Shown here: positions 1 through 12,058 of the stretch, piece by piece
Position numbering within the stretch: the stretch's first letter is position 1
How the letters are laid out: the number at the start of each line of letters is the position of its first letter
Assembly: GCF_000002235.5 (NCBI RefSeq)
Contig: NW_022145558.1
Location: forward strand, 370,501-434,500
Length of the DNA: 64,000 bases
Reading direction: 5' to 3'
From: Strongylocentrotus purpuratus
Taxonomy: Eukaryota; Echinodermata; Echinoidea; Camarodonta; Strongylocentrotidae
Notes under the pieces: generated by a model
Databases searched by the model: none
The model's input: only the letters and a program-made list of their open reading frames with translations
Told to the model about the DNA's origin: nothing
Made by a program: the position numbers and the translations under genes

Positions 1-771
1 CCTGACAGTAAGAGATTCATTGAATTTAGAGTTGTACGGTCCCTTGGATAGGATGTTTAAAGGGATAGTTGAGTTTTGTTGCAGAGGGTGCTTCGCAATT
101 TTTTTTTTTGTGAGCTAACGAAAAACTGAGAGTCTAATTTGAAAGAACATACAATTTAAATGACAAAATCATCTTTGTTTGATCAAAATCGGTTCAGAGA
201 CGGCTAAAATATCCATAAATATAACAATTTCTAATATTTTTTGGTGCCCCACAAATATTCCATAATTTAAACCAGCCGTTGAAAAAACGAGATAGCCCCT
301 CATACGTTTTATTCCAGCCAATGCCGATATTGGCTTTTTCATGTTGGTTATAATACGCACAACCAGCCGGCCTGTGTATTGTTATTATTAATGAATAAAT
401 TAATTAACAGTTACCATTATTATTTTAAAAGTGGAGCTGAATTGGTATGATCGTATTTGCTAAATTGCACACATTTTGGGGTCTAAAATTACCTTCATAG
501 CAATTTTAGGTCCTAAAAGAGCAATAGAAATGTCATAAATAAGAATAAGAGCAATAACCGTGCACTTTGAAGGCATTTGCGGTCTGGAAGAAGAACTCAG
601 CTATCCTTTTAGTAGTAATAAACAATAATGATAATAATATGTCTTGTTTACCCAGGGTAGCCTCATCAGTATTAATACTGTTCTCCACGAGGGCCCTGCA
701 TGTTAATAGCACTAATCAAATGCAGACAATAATCATGTCTTTTCCCTTCCTCTCCTTTGCGTACCTCTCAG
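1..771. other. Intronic or upstream flank of the first gene
   Basis: This AT-rich stretch precedes the first recognisable exon. It ends in a pyrimidine-rich tract and an AG at 770-771 that serves as splice acceptor. I see no convincing coding exon, RNA gene or transposon in it, so it is probably the intron before the penultimate coding exon of the gene that ends at 1897. Confidence 0.5.
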
Positions 772-928
772 CGGAAGATGCATCGCCACCTAGCCCCACC
801 CCCAGTGATGCCTCAGACATCTCAGTAGCCTCCCAGCCAAGATCTAGAACAGGCTTAATATCATCAGATGACTTGGATGAACTACCCCCTCTACTGGCCT
901 CCATCATTGACACTTCTTACTGGAAAAT
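772..928 (+). CDS. Penultimate coding exon of an unidentified gene (C-terminal part)
   Basis: The exon follows a good acceptor (cctctcag) and reads in one open frame after two bases completing a split codon. The peptide is rich in Ser, Pro and Asp (SPPSPTPSDASDIS) and then has a hydrophobic-acidic stretch (SSDDLDELPPLLASI, then IDTSYWK). The frame would stop at 930-932 if unspliced. A GT at 929-930 (AAAAT|GTAGGC, a weak donor) joins it in frame to the exon at 1525, which regenerates a Met codon across the junction. I do not recognise the protein. The composition suggests a disordered cytoplasmic or nuclear tail with possible acidic kinase sites. If the weak donor is not used, this exon would be terminal. 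Confidence 0.5.
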
Positions 929-1365
929 GTAGGCAATTTTAAAATAAATCTTTTTCTTTAACAAAGTGCTTTTGTTTATATGTTGTTCTTCTTCAGAGCA
1001 CTTAGTGAAGCAATATAAGTCCATAGTTGAGTGCTTCAGTAAGTCATATCATATCTACAGCGTGGAATAATTTTTAATGATATCTGAAGAAGAAGCATGA
1101 TGTAGCTTTAAGTGTAATGAAGGATATTAGTTCTGACTTGTGCCGTTTCTTTGAATTCTCCTCAGTTCCAATTCGTTAGAGTGAATTGTAGGGCTAAGTT
1201 GTGTTGAAAACTTGTTAGAAAGGAATTATTAATCGACAACAATTTATGATTGTAGATATATTATGATGTTAATATTGATTTTATGGATGTAGAACAGGTT
1301 TCAGGTCAATATACTGTAGGTCACTTTGATTAATGTGTTACATTGAAGTTTTATCTAATGACCAT

Positions 1366-1456
1366 CATTTTTACCATCAATATGACCACCAATACACAAT
1401 TACCATTACCATCATCATTAATTTTATTATCATCATTATTATCATCATCATTCATG
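1366..1456. repeat. Degenerate ATC/ATT trinucleotide tract in intron
   Basis: The stretch is dominated by imperfect ATC, ACC and ATT triplets (accatcattttaccatcaa and similar). It lies in the intron between the two coding exons of the first gene and carries no coding signal. Confidence 0.7.
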
Positions 1457-1524
1457 ACTTCATCACTTCTTTCAGTTTTTGATTAAAAGATGGTCATTAA
1501 TGTATATATATTTTTCTTTAACAG

Positions 1525-1897
1525 GGAGAAGATTTGTTGTGGGACCATCTTCAAGGGGGTGCGAGGAGAGATCATGGTGCACCCACAGCTCCTCAGACCG
1601 TGCGCAAACTCCTGCCTGGGGTCAGGGGTCAGACGGCCGACCCCTAGCCCCGCCCACAGGTCACCCTCTGACCCCTCTTCCCAGCACAAGCCAAGCCCTG
1701 CCCTCTCTTGCAACAAGGGTGTGGTCAGCAGCGACCCCATCGCAGCAGTGACCAACAAGCGTGGGGCGAGACAGGACAGTATCGGTAGCGAGGGATCCAA
1801 CGACAGCTCGGAGTCGGATGACCTCAGCTTATTAGCTCACTCTGCAGAGGTCGAAGGGCAGAGGTTAACAGGAAGTGACATCATGGAATCATGCTAG
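1525..1897 (+). CDS. Last coding exon of an unidentified gene
   Basis: The acceptor is strong (tttttctttaacag just before 1525). After one base the frame reads EKICCGTIFKGVRGEIMVHP and stays open to a TAG at 1895-1897 (ending GSDIMESC). It matches the phase left by the 772-928 exon. The middle is Pro/Ser-rich (RRPTPSPAHRSPSDPSS); the end is a Ser/Asp/Glu-rich block (GSEGSNDSSESDDLSLL). The base composition is clearly more GC-rich than the surroundings, as expected for coding sequence. I know no family with this ending. A second open frame across the same bases (from 1479) is the shadow frame: it does not fit the upstream phase. Confidence 0.6.
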
Positions 1898-3470
1898 TGT
1901 TGCATGTGTCCTCTTCCAAGATATTATAAGACTTCCTGAACTGTTGTTTGTTCCCTCAACCTTGGTCAAAAGAATATTGTGTTGTACTTGAATGTCAGCG
2001 CCGGAATCAAGTGAGTTCTTCCTCAAAATCGTCCAGCCTTTAGATTCGTATGTCTGTTTACGGAAGAGCGAGATGTGAATTGGTCTGCATGTAGAGGTCA
2101 GATCTCCAATCTTTACATAAACACAGCCTGGTTTTTTGACTAGCTCCCATATGCCACATCTTGAGGTTGGCAACTGGTGAGTCGCAGACGTGAGTAGTGT
2201 GAAGCTGATTTGCGTCTGCAAAAGCCTCATTCATGTGCAGTGTAAGAATGGATTTCAATGGTTGGCTTCATCATCACTTCAGATGTCTAGATTTGTGATT
2301 TTGCTGACATGAGTCTCTATCCTCTCTCCCATCGGCAGTTCCATCTTCACCTTATTAGCCATCTCTTTTGTAATGAACAAGAAGGTAACCCGGTCGAGGA
2401 ATCGCGCTGAAAGATGTCTTTCAAGAATTATGCTGAAAGATGTCTTTGTGAGGTCACAATGGCCATTCTTGTGATGAACACACACACACTTGATCATCAT
2501 TGCCCCAATGGGATTCATAATTATACGAGGATGTGTTTGTGTATATAACAAGATCCCAATATGTTCAAGTGTGCATACACGAGTTTGCTGCACACACATC
2601 AGGCTGTGCGTTGGCTTAAGGTAAACAGAACGATATACAGGTAACGCTTACCCTGTTGAGAGCCAGAAGGGCATTTTACATTGTTGTAAATGATTTGAAA
2701 TAATCCCTTCTGGCTCTGAGCGTACAATTAATGTGTGCATATCGTGGAGATCGATGCAAATACCCGTCTTTTATGTAACTTATCATAAAGACTTGTCAAA
2801 ATTGTATGTCGATGGTTCAGTGGCACAAAGACGTAACTCCATATTTTGCCGAAATGAGTATTTGATATCAAAATGTTCAGAAAAATGTAGGCGCTACTGG
2901 AAACACAAAGACTTAACCGCACCTAACACCCCATTGAAGTCAATGGCTAGTGAAACATAGACTTAACTCCTTAAGGCCCAAGTGTTCAGTGACACATAAA
3001 TCACTTTTTCTTAAAATGTAGTTACGTCTTTGAGTCACTGACCCCTCGATACAGACTTTTCAAAATTGAATGTGTACCAATGGTGCGTCATTGGATGAAT
3101 GATGTATGATTGTTTGCTGTGCCACAAAGTAAAGAGGAGAAATTTGCTAAGAATGTTTGATTGAGCGAATGGCTACTTTAAATACTGTTCATTCATTATG
3201 AACTTTCAACTGTACACTACAAAGCTGGTAAAACACATTAGTTTTCTAATGCATGTATACATGCATTTTCTGTTGTGCTCGAGCAAATTGAGGGCACAAT
3301 TTAACCTTCAATAAAAAATGCAAAGTATAAAAATGGTGTTTAAAAAAAATGCAATAAAATTGGCTTATCTTCATTTGCTGTATAGACAATTGAAGTTGGA
3401 TATAATATGCTAGCTGTATCCATAGCTGTCGTGTTATGAACACATTCAAAAGTTATATTCAATAAACCAT
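1898..3470 (+). other. Probable 3'UTR of the first gene
   Basis: AT-rich sequence with no coding exon follows the stop codon. AATAAA signals occur at 3310-3315 and 3461-3466, the second being the better candidate. The stretch includes the small hairpin at 2659-2717. The true end cannot be fixed without transcripts. Confidence 0.35.
2659..2717. repeat. Short hairpin with 13-bp outer stem
   Basis: The arm agagccagaaggg is repeated exactly in inverted form at 2705-2717. A second small inverted pair (ttttacattgttgtaaa region) sits just inside it. It could fold as an RNA stem-loop in the presumed 3'UTR of the first gene or be the remains of a tiny MITE. No target-site duplication is evident. Confidence 0.7.
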
Positions 3471-4140
3471 TTTTCTGTATGAATTACATTAAAATAAAAT
3501 CTATTCTTCAGGAAGGAGGCTAGACATCAAATGATAATATAAGAAAAACAAGGAGAAAAAAGAAAAGACATACAATTACTAAAAGTGGTTTTGGGGATGG
3601 GGAGAATTGAACTCCAATGTACCGTAAGTGTGACAATATGTCCCTTTTTAATTTTAACAGACCACAAAACCAGGAATTTCCTCTTTTCTTAGTAGCCCAT
3701 TGCAAACAAAACTGTTCTTTGTTATTGAATGTTGGTTGCTGTTATATGATGTGGACAAAGTGAGGTTTATTATAAATGCATAATTTTATTATAGATGCAT
3801 TATTTTCTTGATGAGATATGTTGCAATTGAAAGTATTTTTTTGAGTGTTGTTACTACAGAGAGAGAGAGAGAAAGGCTAATTTTTTTATTCAGATGCTCT
3901 TATTTTTTAACTCTATTTATTGCCAAAAAGGGCCAAAAGAGATAGAAGAAGAAGGTTGTATGGAAACGAAGTATATTATAATGATAGAAATGTAAATATG
4001 TAATTTCACGTATGTATGTATGTATGTATGTATGCATGTGGAAGTCTGTATGTGTCAACCAGCAGTGTATGTGTTCAGTGTTTGTGTATATTTGTCAGAA
4101 GTGTTTTGCATTAGTACACCAGAAAGCTGAGCAGTTTGCA

Positions 4141-4600
4141 AGCACCGTGGGTGTAGTCCATGTTACACCGAGAGTGTAGTCCATGTTACACCGAGAGTGT
4201 AGTCCATTTAACACCATGAGTGTAGTCCATGTAACACTGAGAGTGTCCATGTTACACCACAAGTGTAGTCCATGTAACACCACAAGTGTTGTCCATGTTA
4301 CACTGAGAGTGTAGTCCATGTAACATCATGAGTGTCGTCCATGTTACACCAAGAATGTAGTCCATGTAACACTACAAGTGTTGTCCATGTTACACTGAGA
4401 GTGTAGACCATTTAACACCATGAGCGTAGTCCACATTACACCATGAGTGTAGTCCATGTAACACCACAAGTGTAGTCCATGTTACACCAAGAGTGTAGTC
4501 CATGTTACATCGAGAGTGTAGTCCATGTAACACCACAAGTGTAGTCTATTTTACACCACAAGTTTAGTCCATGTTACACCTAGGGTGTAGTCCATAGTAA
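4141..4600. repeat. 23-bp minisatellite array, about 20 units
   Basis: The unit is close to gtgtagtccatgttacacc plus four variable bases (gaga, atga or caca). Copies differ by a few substitutions and some are a base or more short. Both strands have stretches without stops simply because the unit is repetitive; this is not a gene. The same gtgtt/aacac words recur loosely to about 4920, suggesting an older eroded extension. Confidence 0.9.
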
Positions 4601-6600
4601 ACACTGAGGGAAATGAACATTGAAGAACATGCCAACTACATCCAGTTTTATTTAATGCTTACACTTGAGTCTTACACCTACCGTAATGTTCTGTACAATA
4701 TGTATGTGTACAGTCAGTGTTTAATATTGTAACGCTCCCCAGTGGTGTTAAGCAGCGTGGTGTTAATGTTAAAATGTGTGGTGTTAAGCAAAATTAACAC
4801 CAAACCTGTGGTGCCAGTTTAAAATTTCTTGTAATAACGCCAAATCTTTTATTTACCCCAAATCATTCTATTTACTCAGTGGCGCCTGGTTAACACTGAA
4901 GTTTTACACTGTAGGTGTTAGCACATATCATGGTATTGAATCAACTTTATGCACTTCACTCTATGCATTCTTCGTAGTTTTTAATCTACACCACACTATT
5001 ATTAAACAAAAACTAAACACCCAATCCTTGCAAAGCTCAGGAATACATATTTGTAATACTTAAATCTTATATCCTAAATAAATCAAAATGTATTATTTAT
5101 ATGTTTCTCCTGTATATCTAGATAAGGATAGCTGTATTTTTCTTTGTGCAATTTCTAATTTTGATTATTTCTTGCCCTTTCAAGTCAGGCTGAAAAGTAG
5201 TACCTCCCGAAAAAACACCTTGCCTTGTATACGTCCATATTATCCCTTCCATATTGTATGCTAATCATCTAGGTATACTTTTTTCAATGTGAATGTTTTC
5301 ATTAATTGACCAAAGACTTTTAGAAATGTGAACAAAGTCCTGTTTGTATAATGTACACAATATATAGCTAGACTTTTCCCTTTCATAGACAATTAGATAT
5401 ACCTACACGTATAGGTTATTTTCAAACGAAGAGCAGGGGTGTTGCTTGGGGTGGGGGGATTCACCTCTTTCAAAGTTTCTGTGTGCAAAATGTGTGAAAT
5501 TGGTGACCTTTTTTTCTTTTTTTTGCCAGAGAATCACTCAATCACAAAAGAAATCAGGTTTTGAGTTTTGACTGAGAGTTAATTTTTGCTGACAATTTTT
5601 TTTTTTAATTGTAAAATTATTTTGGGGGTGGGGGAGGGAGAGGTCACTTGCCCCTTGCAAAGCCCTTGCTCACATGCACAGTAACAGCTCACTTGCAGGC
5701 GTTTTAGGTAGTTCACTATAGTAAAGGGGTCTGCAATCATAGGCTAAATATAGTACATAATTATACAGTTTGCAGGCCAAACCATTGTCAGTAGTTTTGT
5801 GTTATAAACTGTCTGCACTGTAAAGACTAGGCTGACTGCACGGTCTACCGCACACCATAGGCTCTGCATTTAAGCTCCTCCTGACTTGGTTGTGTTAAAG
5901 TTTCAAATTAGAGTCTGTGCGTTTAGACTACCAATTGATAATGACTGTGTATCCTATGTAGAATGTATAGTCTACATACTGGCTACATGTAGCTCAGACC
6001 CGGTCAGTGCTATACCGCTGTGCATTTGGGGTTGACAAAGGCTTTGCCTACAAGTCTAAATCCCATGTAACAATTAAGTAACACATTAATCAAAGCACTG
6101 TCCTACTACATGATCAATTGAAGTGACCTATAATGGCAGGAAACCTGTTCTACATCTATGAAAACACAGAACAAAACAAACAATGATTATATCACCTTTC
6201 TAATCAAACTAACCTGTAAATGACCTTATGTCTCTGCTTGCAGCTTTGGAAAAGAAAATGTTTGACCTGAAAACAAGTTTTGTGACAATCCTCCACATTT
6301 AATCTCATATGCAAATGCTCAATGTATTGTCTTGTCAGTTAACGAACCAGGAAATCGCCCAGCCAGTGGATGTCAAATGCCTAATCTACAGGCGCAGACA
6401 TTATTTGACACTTAAGTTAAACACAAATCCTCAAAGTATTGGGCCGATCAAGCCTAGCTCCATCAGTCTCGTTTACTCTTTACTTTGTATTTTCATGTAA
6501 ATAAAAGGAAAAAGAAAATATCAAATAAAAACCAAACAAGAAAATAATGAAATGAAGGTTGTGTTAAATCAAAGAGATTCTACAAATTAATAGGAGCAGC
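4601..6600. other. Non-coding intergenic stretch
   Basis: No supported exon is present. The stretch at 4735-4920 is rich in the words gtggtgtta and taacacc. A segment at about 6078-6165 resembles, in inverted orientation, the sequence at about 1265-1345 (shared words cacattaatcaaag and aaacctgttctacat), so the two are copies of one dispersed repeat. Confidence 0.5.
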
Positions 6601-6602
6601 TA

Positions 6603-6796
6603 CACTATGAACATGATGGACAAAATATACAGTTCCTCAGGTAGACAAAGGAACATCCCTTCACTGCTATTATGTAAAAAGGTGAATATGCATGTGACAC
6701 CTGTTCTACACATTTTTACATAATAGCAGTGAAGGGATGCTCCTTTGTCTACCTGAGGAACTGTATATTTTGTCCGCTTTCTTTGTCAGTCATGTT
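6603..6796. repeat. Long near-perfect inverted repeat (hairpin) with asymmetric insert
   Basis: The left arm runs from about 6603 to 6680, the right arm from about 6714 to 6796. About 60 bp match almost perfectly around a 30-40 bp loop that itself contains a ggtg/cacc pair. The right arm holds an extra stretch of about 14 bases that the left arm lacks (near 6774-6787), after which the match resumes. It could be a foldback MITE or the template of a long hairpin RNA. Confidence 0.85.
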
Positions 6797-6799
6797 CAT

Positions 6800-8466
6800 A
6801 GTACATAGCCCAATAAGTGCAGTAGGCAGTAGTCTTATAGATCAGCCACTTTGCTACACATCGCATCCGACAAGGGTTTGTGTGTGTTTGCCGACTACCC
6901 AATGTCTGTCTCTGTCTTCGTCTGTAGCCTTTAATAAAAAAAAAATATATAAAAAACTTCCATTCGCCTCATATATTGGACAGTGGTATGTCCAAAAATC
7001 ATAAGCAATACGTCAATGTGAAATGTCTTATTTCATTGTGAAATTATATAATTGTAAACATCATTAATATGTGTTGTGTAATGGTAGGATGTAATTTGCT
7101 GATGCATACATGTTGATTATTTAAGAGGCAGAAAGCCTCTTGATCTAATATTTTGTATATTTTATTTCACATGGACTGTAATTATTATTTTGGAATCACT
7201 TGATCTTAAAAATGAATTGAAGTTTTAGATTATTGCGAACTCGCAAACATTTCCATTAACTGAAATTTGATCAAATTACAGAGGATTGAAGTGAATTTTC
7301 AAATAAGCAATGTTGCAAATATATTTATAAATATTTTTTTCTGGCCGAGGAACAGTTGTTTGTGGTACTATACTCTTTACTGAATTATCAAACTTGAAAT
7401 TGAAGTAGACCTGCGTGTATTTTGGAAGTGATAATTTTGTGACGAATTGATTCCTGAATCTAAGTGGATATTTTATATAAAGGTAGTTGTAATTAAATGC
7501 AAGGTTACAATAAGGATGCCAGAAACTTATTCATTCTAAAGAAACTAAAAATAATGAATGCTTATTATTCAGTAGGCTATTAAAACAAAAATTGGACAAT
7601 GTGAATTAACAGTAAAATGGAATCTAAATGTATTTTGTCTCATGAAGACTATTATGAACACAGTATATATTTGCAAATTGACATGAATTGCAAACCTGTT
7701 TTTCCATACTTTCTGGATAGACTGTAATTTTTTTTTATTGTGAAGTCAAATAGTTTACGTTGATTTTCTTGCTGTGATTGTAAAAGTACTTGCAGTAATA
7801 AGTTTTTGAAATAGTAGATGGTAATCTCGGTCTTGAACGTTCCAAATAATCACTTTTCACCATTGAATGTTGATATAAGCCTCTTGTACTACATTATTCA
7901 TTGCATGTATTGTAATAATGTGTAAATCACACAATCTTCCATTACTATGCGAGATGCCAGTTTTTTAAAGTGTCCAATATTGCATGGACCGAGCTGATAT
8001 TTTACAGGGTTACATGATGGCCGATATGCATCATGGACGAATTTAAAACAGAAAGAAAATATGGTAGCTAAACCTTCTAGCTATTTCAAGACCAAAATAT
8101 TCATTTCGTCACTCGAAAAAAAAAAATACTTTGACCCAACCATTATTCTTTCCTTTTTGTATTAATGATAATATAACAATCAATTAATTTTGGTCCTGTG
8201 ATTTATAAAATACTGCGAATGTAATTATTTCTGATCCATCATAAAAGTTTTCCGATATGATATTGGGGAGACAGGGTCTGATAATATTGACATACATTTA
8301 TCTTTATTTCAATGAAAAACTTGGAACTGTTATTATTATGTTTTTTGAAATCACATGTCACCTTGGTGCTTCTCATAATGTTCTATGTCACAATCAGTAG
8401 GACATTACAATCTGTGGAAAAGCCTTTCAAATATAACAAGGGTCAATACACTTAAAATGATCGATT

Positions 8467-8467
<1 letters not shown>
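6800..8467. other. Non-coding AT-rich stretch
   Basis: I see no open frame with coding character, no splice-flanked exon and no clear transposon ends here. The sequence is unusually AT-rich with short runs of T and A. Confidence 0.5.

Positions 8468-8502
<35 letters not shown>
8468..8502. repeat. Poly-G homopolymer of 35 bases
   Basis: An uninterrupted run of G on the plus strand. It could form quadruplex DNA. Runs of this length are also where read and assembly errors collect, so its exact length is doubtful. Confidence 0.95.
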
Positions 8503-8504
<2 letters not shown>

Positions 8505-9008
8505 GAATGACGTAAGAGCCATTCCATCAGTATGAAACGTTCTATCACTTGTAAAACTTTGTATCTCTTTCTCGCCTAGGCTTATTTTCCATTTGCAACG
8601 AACTTGCCATTTTTAACTCGTGATTGACAAAGCGAAAGACTAATCCATGAACATTTTTTAAAACTCCTTTATCAAATATGATAATTAATTACAATTTTTT
8701 TAATTGAAATCTGAATTTCTTGTATATAATGCTGAATATGCAATACATATTTTGCAATACTTATTTATTTGTAACGATATGCATCTCAAAAATGTGTACA
8801 TATTACTGTGGAGTGACACGTCTAGAATTATAATATTGAATAGTTCGTGAAATGTGGTGTTGTGCTTGCGATATAAGCAAGCTGTGTCTGTATTCGAGTC
8901 GTGTTGAATTTCTTTGAACAAATTAAACGAAAGCAAGATGTGCTATTTCTGTGATATTTTGTGGTCCATTTCATTTTACTTTGATGTGATAACAAATGCT
9001 GGTTAGAC

Positions 9009-9109
9009 GTAATGAGACAGTTTGGCAGAGAGAGGGAGTGAGATTTTAGATAGAGAATGGAAAGGTGAGGAGGAAGAGAGTAAGATAGATTTTGAATAGA
9101 GAATGGAAA

Positions 9110-9174
<65 letters not shown>

Positions 9175-9660
9175 GTGAGATTTTGAATAAAGGATGAAAT
9201 AATGAGAGAGAGAGGGGAGGAAGCAGATTAAGAAAGATAGACGGGAGAGATAAAAAATAGAGAATGGAAAAGAAGAGAGAGGGAGATATATTTCAATTAA
9301 ATAATGGGGGAGAGAGAGAGAGGGGGGAGTAGAGTAAGAGAGATAAACAGGAGAGATAATTTAAATAGAGAATGGAAAAGAAGAGAGAATTAGAGAGAGA
9401 GAGAGATTTCAAATAAATAATGGGATAGAAAGAGGGAGTAGAGTAGTGGAGAGAGATTTCAAACAGAGAATGGAAAAAAGAGAGGGGGAGCAGATAGAGT
9501 AAAGGAGAGATATACAGGAGATATAATTTAAATAGAGATTGAAAAAGAAGAGATAGACAAGAGAGATATTTTAAGATAGAGAATGGAAAAGAAGAGAGAG
9601 AGATTTTAATAAAATAATGGAACAGAGAGAGAGAGAGAGGGGGGGGGGGTGGGCTTCTTT
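9009..9660. repeat. GA-rich low-complexity block with a pure AG run
   Basis: A purine-rich block contains a pure (AG)n run at about 9111-9168. It also has recurring words such as tagagaatggaaaag at irregular spacing, so it is partly a degenerate minisatellite built from microsatellite sequence. It ends in a short poly-G. Confidence 0.9.
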
Positions 9661-11870
9661 ACATACGCATTTACTACAATCAAGAATCAAATTAAAAATA
9701 GGGTCGAAGTCCTGTACAGGTTGGCCAGCAATAACGTATGTTCAAACCTTGAAAGTGAGACATTAACACAAAACAAAAACCAACGATCAAAAAGAGATAA
9801 ATGACCACTGCTCGTGAATAGTGACCATTACCATTGAACGGTCAAGACCATCGGGAAAGTGACCACCAACCTTCACAGCTTACTATCAAGATAATACATT
9901 GACCGCCTTGACACAGGATCAAGACCAACTTCAGCAAAATGCATCCATGACCTGAATGACGTCATGTCTGGTGCCAGTGCGAGCTGATCCGAGGACGAAA
10001 GGCAGTATAAACATATTTTGTTGTTGATGTTCATATTTTTGATGATGTTGTTATTGCTGTTTTGCTGTTGGTGTTGTTGTTGATTATGATGTTGTTGTTT
10101 GTTTGTTGGTTGATCGGTACTTTGTAGACTACTATCTAAAAAAACAAGAAACAGTACAAGTACCTTCACTCTTGGGGCACTACTTTATATCTCTCGAACA
10201 ACAACACTAAGGAAAACAACTAAAACTAGTTGAAAAGAACATAAGGACACTTGCTTCTTTTGTCTCCTTGGGAAAGAAAATAAAAATGTCGACATTTAAA
10301 AGAAATGTCGGAGAATTTTATCAGTATCTTCACGATTTCACTCTACAGTACAGCTGAAGTAAGTTCTTGGATTTTAGGGAGTAAAGAAACTCGTTGAATT
10401 GTCATGATTATAAATGAATCTCATTTAAACTGCTTCAAAGTAAAATAACGATTATCGAGTATTTCTATATATTTATTTTTGTTTTCTAGTTTTCTAGTTC
10501 CATGTTAAAAAATTATTGTGCACGGAGGGACAATTCATAGTCAACAAAGACAAATATCTTTCAATGGTTATGTCTAAAACATGTATGAATTGTCCCAACA
10601 ATTTTTGTTCTTTGTATTTCTTTTCTTTTCTTTTTTCTTCAAAGCCGACTCTGCCCCTAAATGTTGATGTACGGACTACGTGTCATGTGCAAACATATTT
10701 CATTACATTCGTATCGCTGTTTGCATTTTTTAATGATGAAAAACAAAAACAAACGGGTACCGGCTAAAATTCTTCGAGCTAAAAACAAACAAAAAACAAA
10801 ACAATACCCTCACATAATTTGATAAGCGATCTCACTTATGCAAGAGTCAAATATGCATGAAGGTTGTTTTATTCTTAGATATTGTTTAGAATGCCGGATG
10901 GGATGGCATATTCCCAATTAAATTGCCCTGCTTTTGTATATAAATCAATTCCCCCAGCGTTACAATGGCCAAGCTCCGGTATACAGATTACCATGTTACA
11001 TACAACTCCTTACCCTATAGTATAATCCCTCTCAATTAGTCTATTGATACACAACAGGATGGTAATTCCTTTTCATTAAATTGGTCTGAATAAAAGCTAC
11101 CAGCATAAGCTGTCCTTTGTCTTAAAGATAAGCTCGAGTTCCGGTAATGATAGAAAATAAATTCTCACAGAACCCAACAAAACTTAAACTGAATATTCAA
11201 GTTTAACGATTTTGGTTGAAAATGTATAGAGGCAGAGTAATGAGCATAGAAAGATAAGGAAATCAATGTAACTAAGTATGCCCGACACCATAATGCTTAA
11301 CACAGGTCACTATGTGTAAATAAAAGTTGTGGTTTTTATTAAAGATGATTTCCAGCAAGTTTTTGTCAGTTTGTTTTTATTTTACTGTTTCAAACAATCA
11401 ATCTACTGCAGGATAAACAATCCAGAATGAATTATAGCCGTGTTCTCTCGACATACGACTCCAATACCAGAGTTTAAGATTGGCTTTAACATAAGAGTGT
11501 TACACCAGATCGTCAACAACAGATATGCAGTTTCTGAGAAATTTCAGATAATAGATTGAGAGAATTAATTGCCAATCGCTCTCACTTTTTCTTAATTGCG
11601 TGGATGTTATAAACATTATTTATCTCCCTATTAGGATATGGTTATTTCCATCGGATCATTTTATTATTCAAGATGTAAGACAGATGAATAAATTAGTCCC
11701 TCCGAAAGACAGGTGGATACTTAAATGTACCCTATTTTATATAATGTTGCATTCCGTCCGAAGAGGAACACTTCCTGCGCAAGGTCAGTTCAGCAATCCT
11801 GCTCCCTGATTGGTCAATCCCTAGCAAGGTGCATCCATCTTGTCGCCGACGTGATAATGAGGTGAAGGGT
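9661..11870. other. Non-coding upstream region of the midkine-like gene
   Basis: Open frames here look like chance frames; the largest, on the minus strand near 10 kb, is a CAA/TTG-repeat frame. The stretch at 10020-10110 is a GTT/TTG-rich simple repeat. GC content rises toward 11.8 kb, just before the presumed promoter. Confidence 0.45.
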
Positions 11871-11876
11871 ATGAGC

Positions 11877-11922
11877 TTTATTTAGGCAAAGCTAGCTTGA
11901 AACGCGATCAAACCAGTCAGTT
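11877..11922 (+). promoter_or_regulatory. Possible core promoter of the midkine-like gene
   Basis: A TATA-like word (ctttattta, 11877-11884 region) lies about 35-40 bases before an initiator-like tcagtt at 11917-11922. The start site near 11919 is inferred from this spacing. It lies just upstream of a non-AT-rich segment ending in a consensus splice donor. Confidence 0.35.
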
Positions 11923-12058
11923 AGCTCACGGCACCCGGAGGCGACGAGTCGACAGATCAGAGCATCAATTTCTACAACTATTGACGACATTTTGATTGTT
12001 TAATCGCAATTTAAGGAGACATTTGGGAGAAATTCAGCGCCGTCGACAGAACACTGAG
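11919..12058 (+). other. Probable non-coding first exon (5'UTR) of the midkine-like gene
   Basis: The segment is GC-richer than its surroundings, has no sustained reading frame, and ends at a consensus donor (cactgag|gtgagt at 12059). The next strong exon downstream on this strand starts at 15199, six bases before a signal-peptide ATG. The exon is placed by signals only. Confidence 0.45.

Noticed and set aside
1479-1751. Alternative plus-strand frame (GRRFVVGPSSRGCEERSW...) over the last exon of the first gene
   Set aside because: It does not fit the phase left by the preceding exon, while the frame starting EKICCGTIF does and reaches a natural stop.
4095-4319. Minus-strand open frame with YTLxVTWTT repeats
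   Set aside because: It is the translation of the 23-bp minisatellite and has no conserved character.
8468-8502. Poly-G run as a specific functional quadruplex
   Set aside because: It could fold as one, but long G or C runs recur at many points here, often next to MITE ends, and may be partly sequencing artefact.
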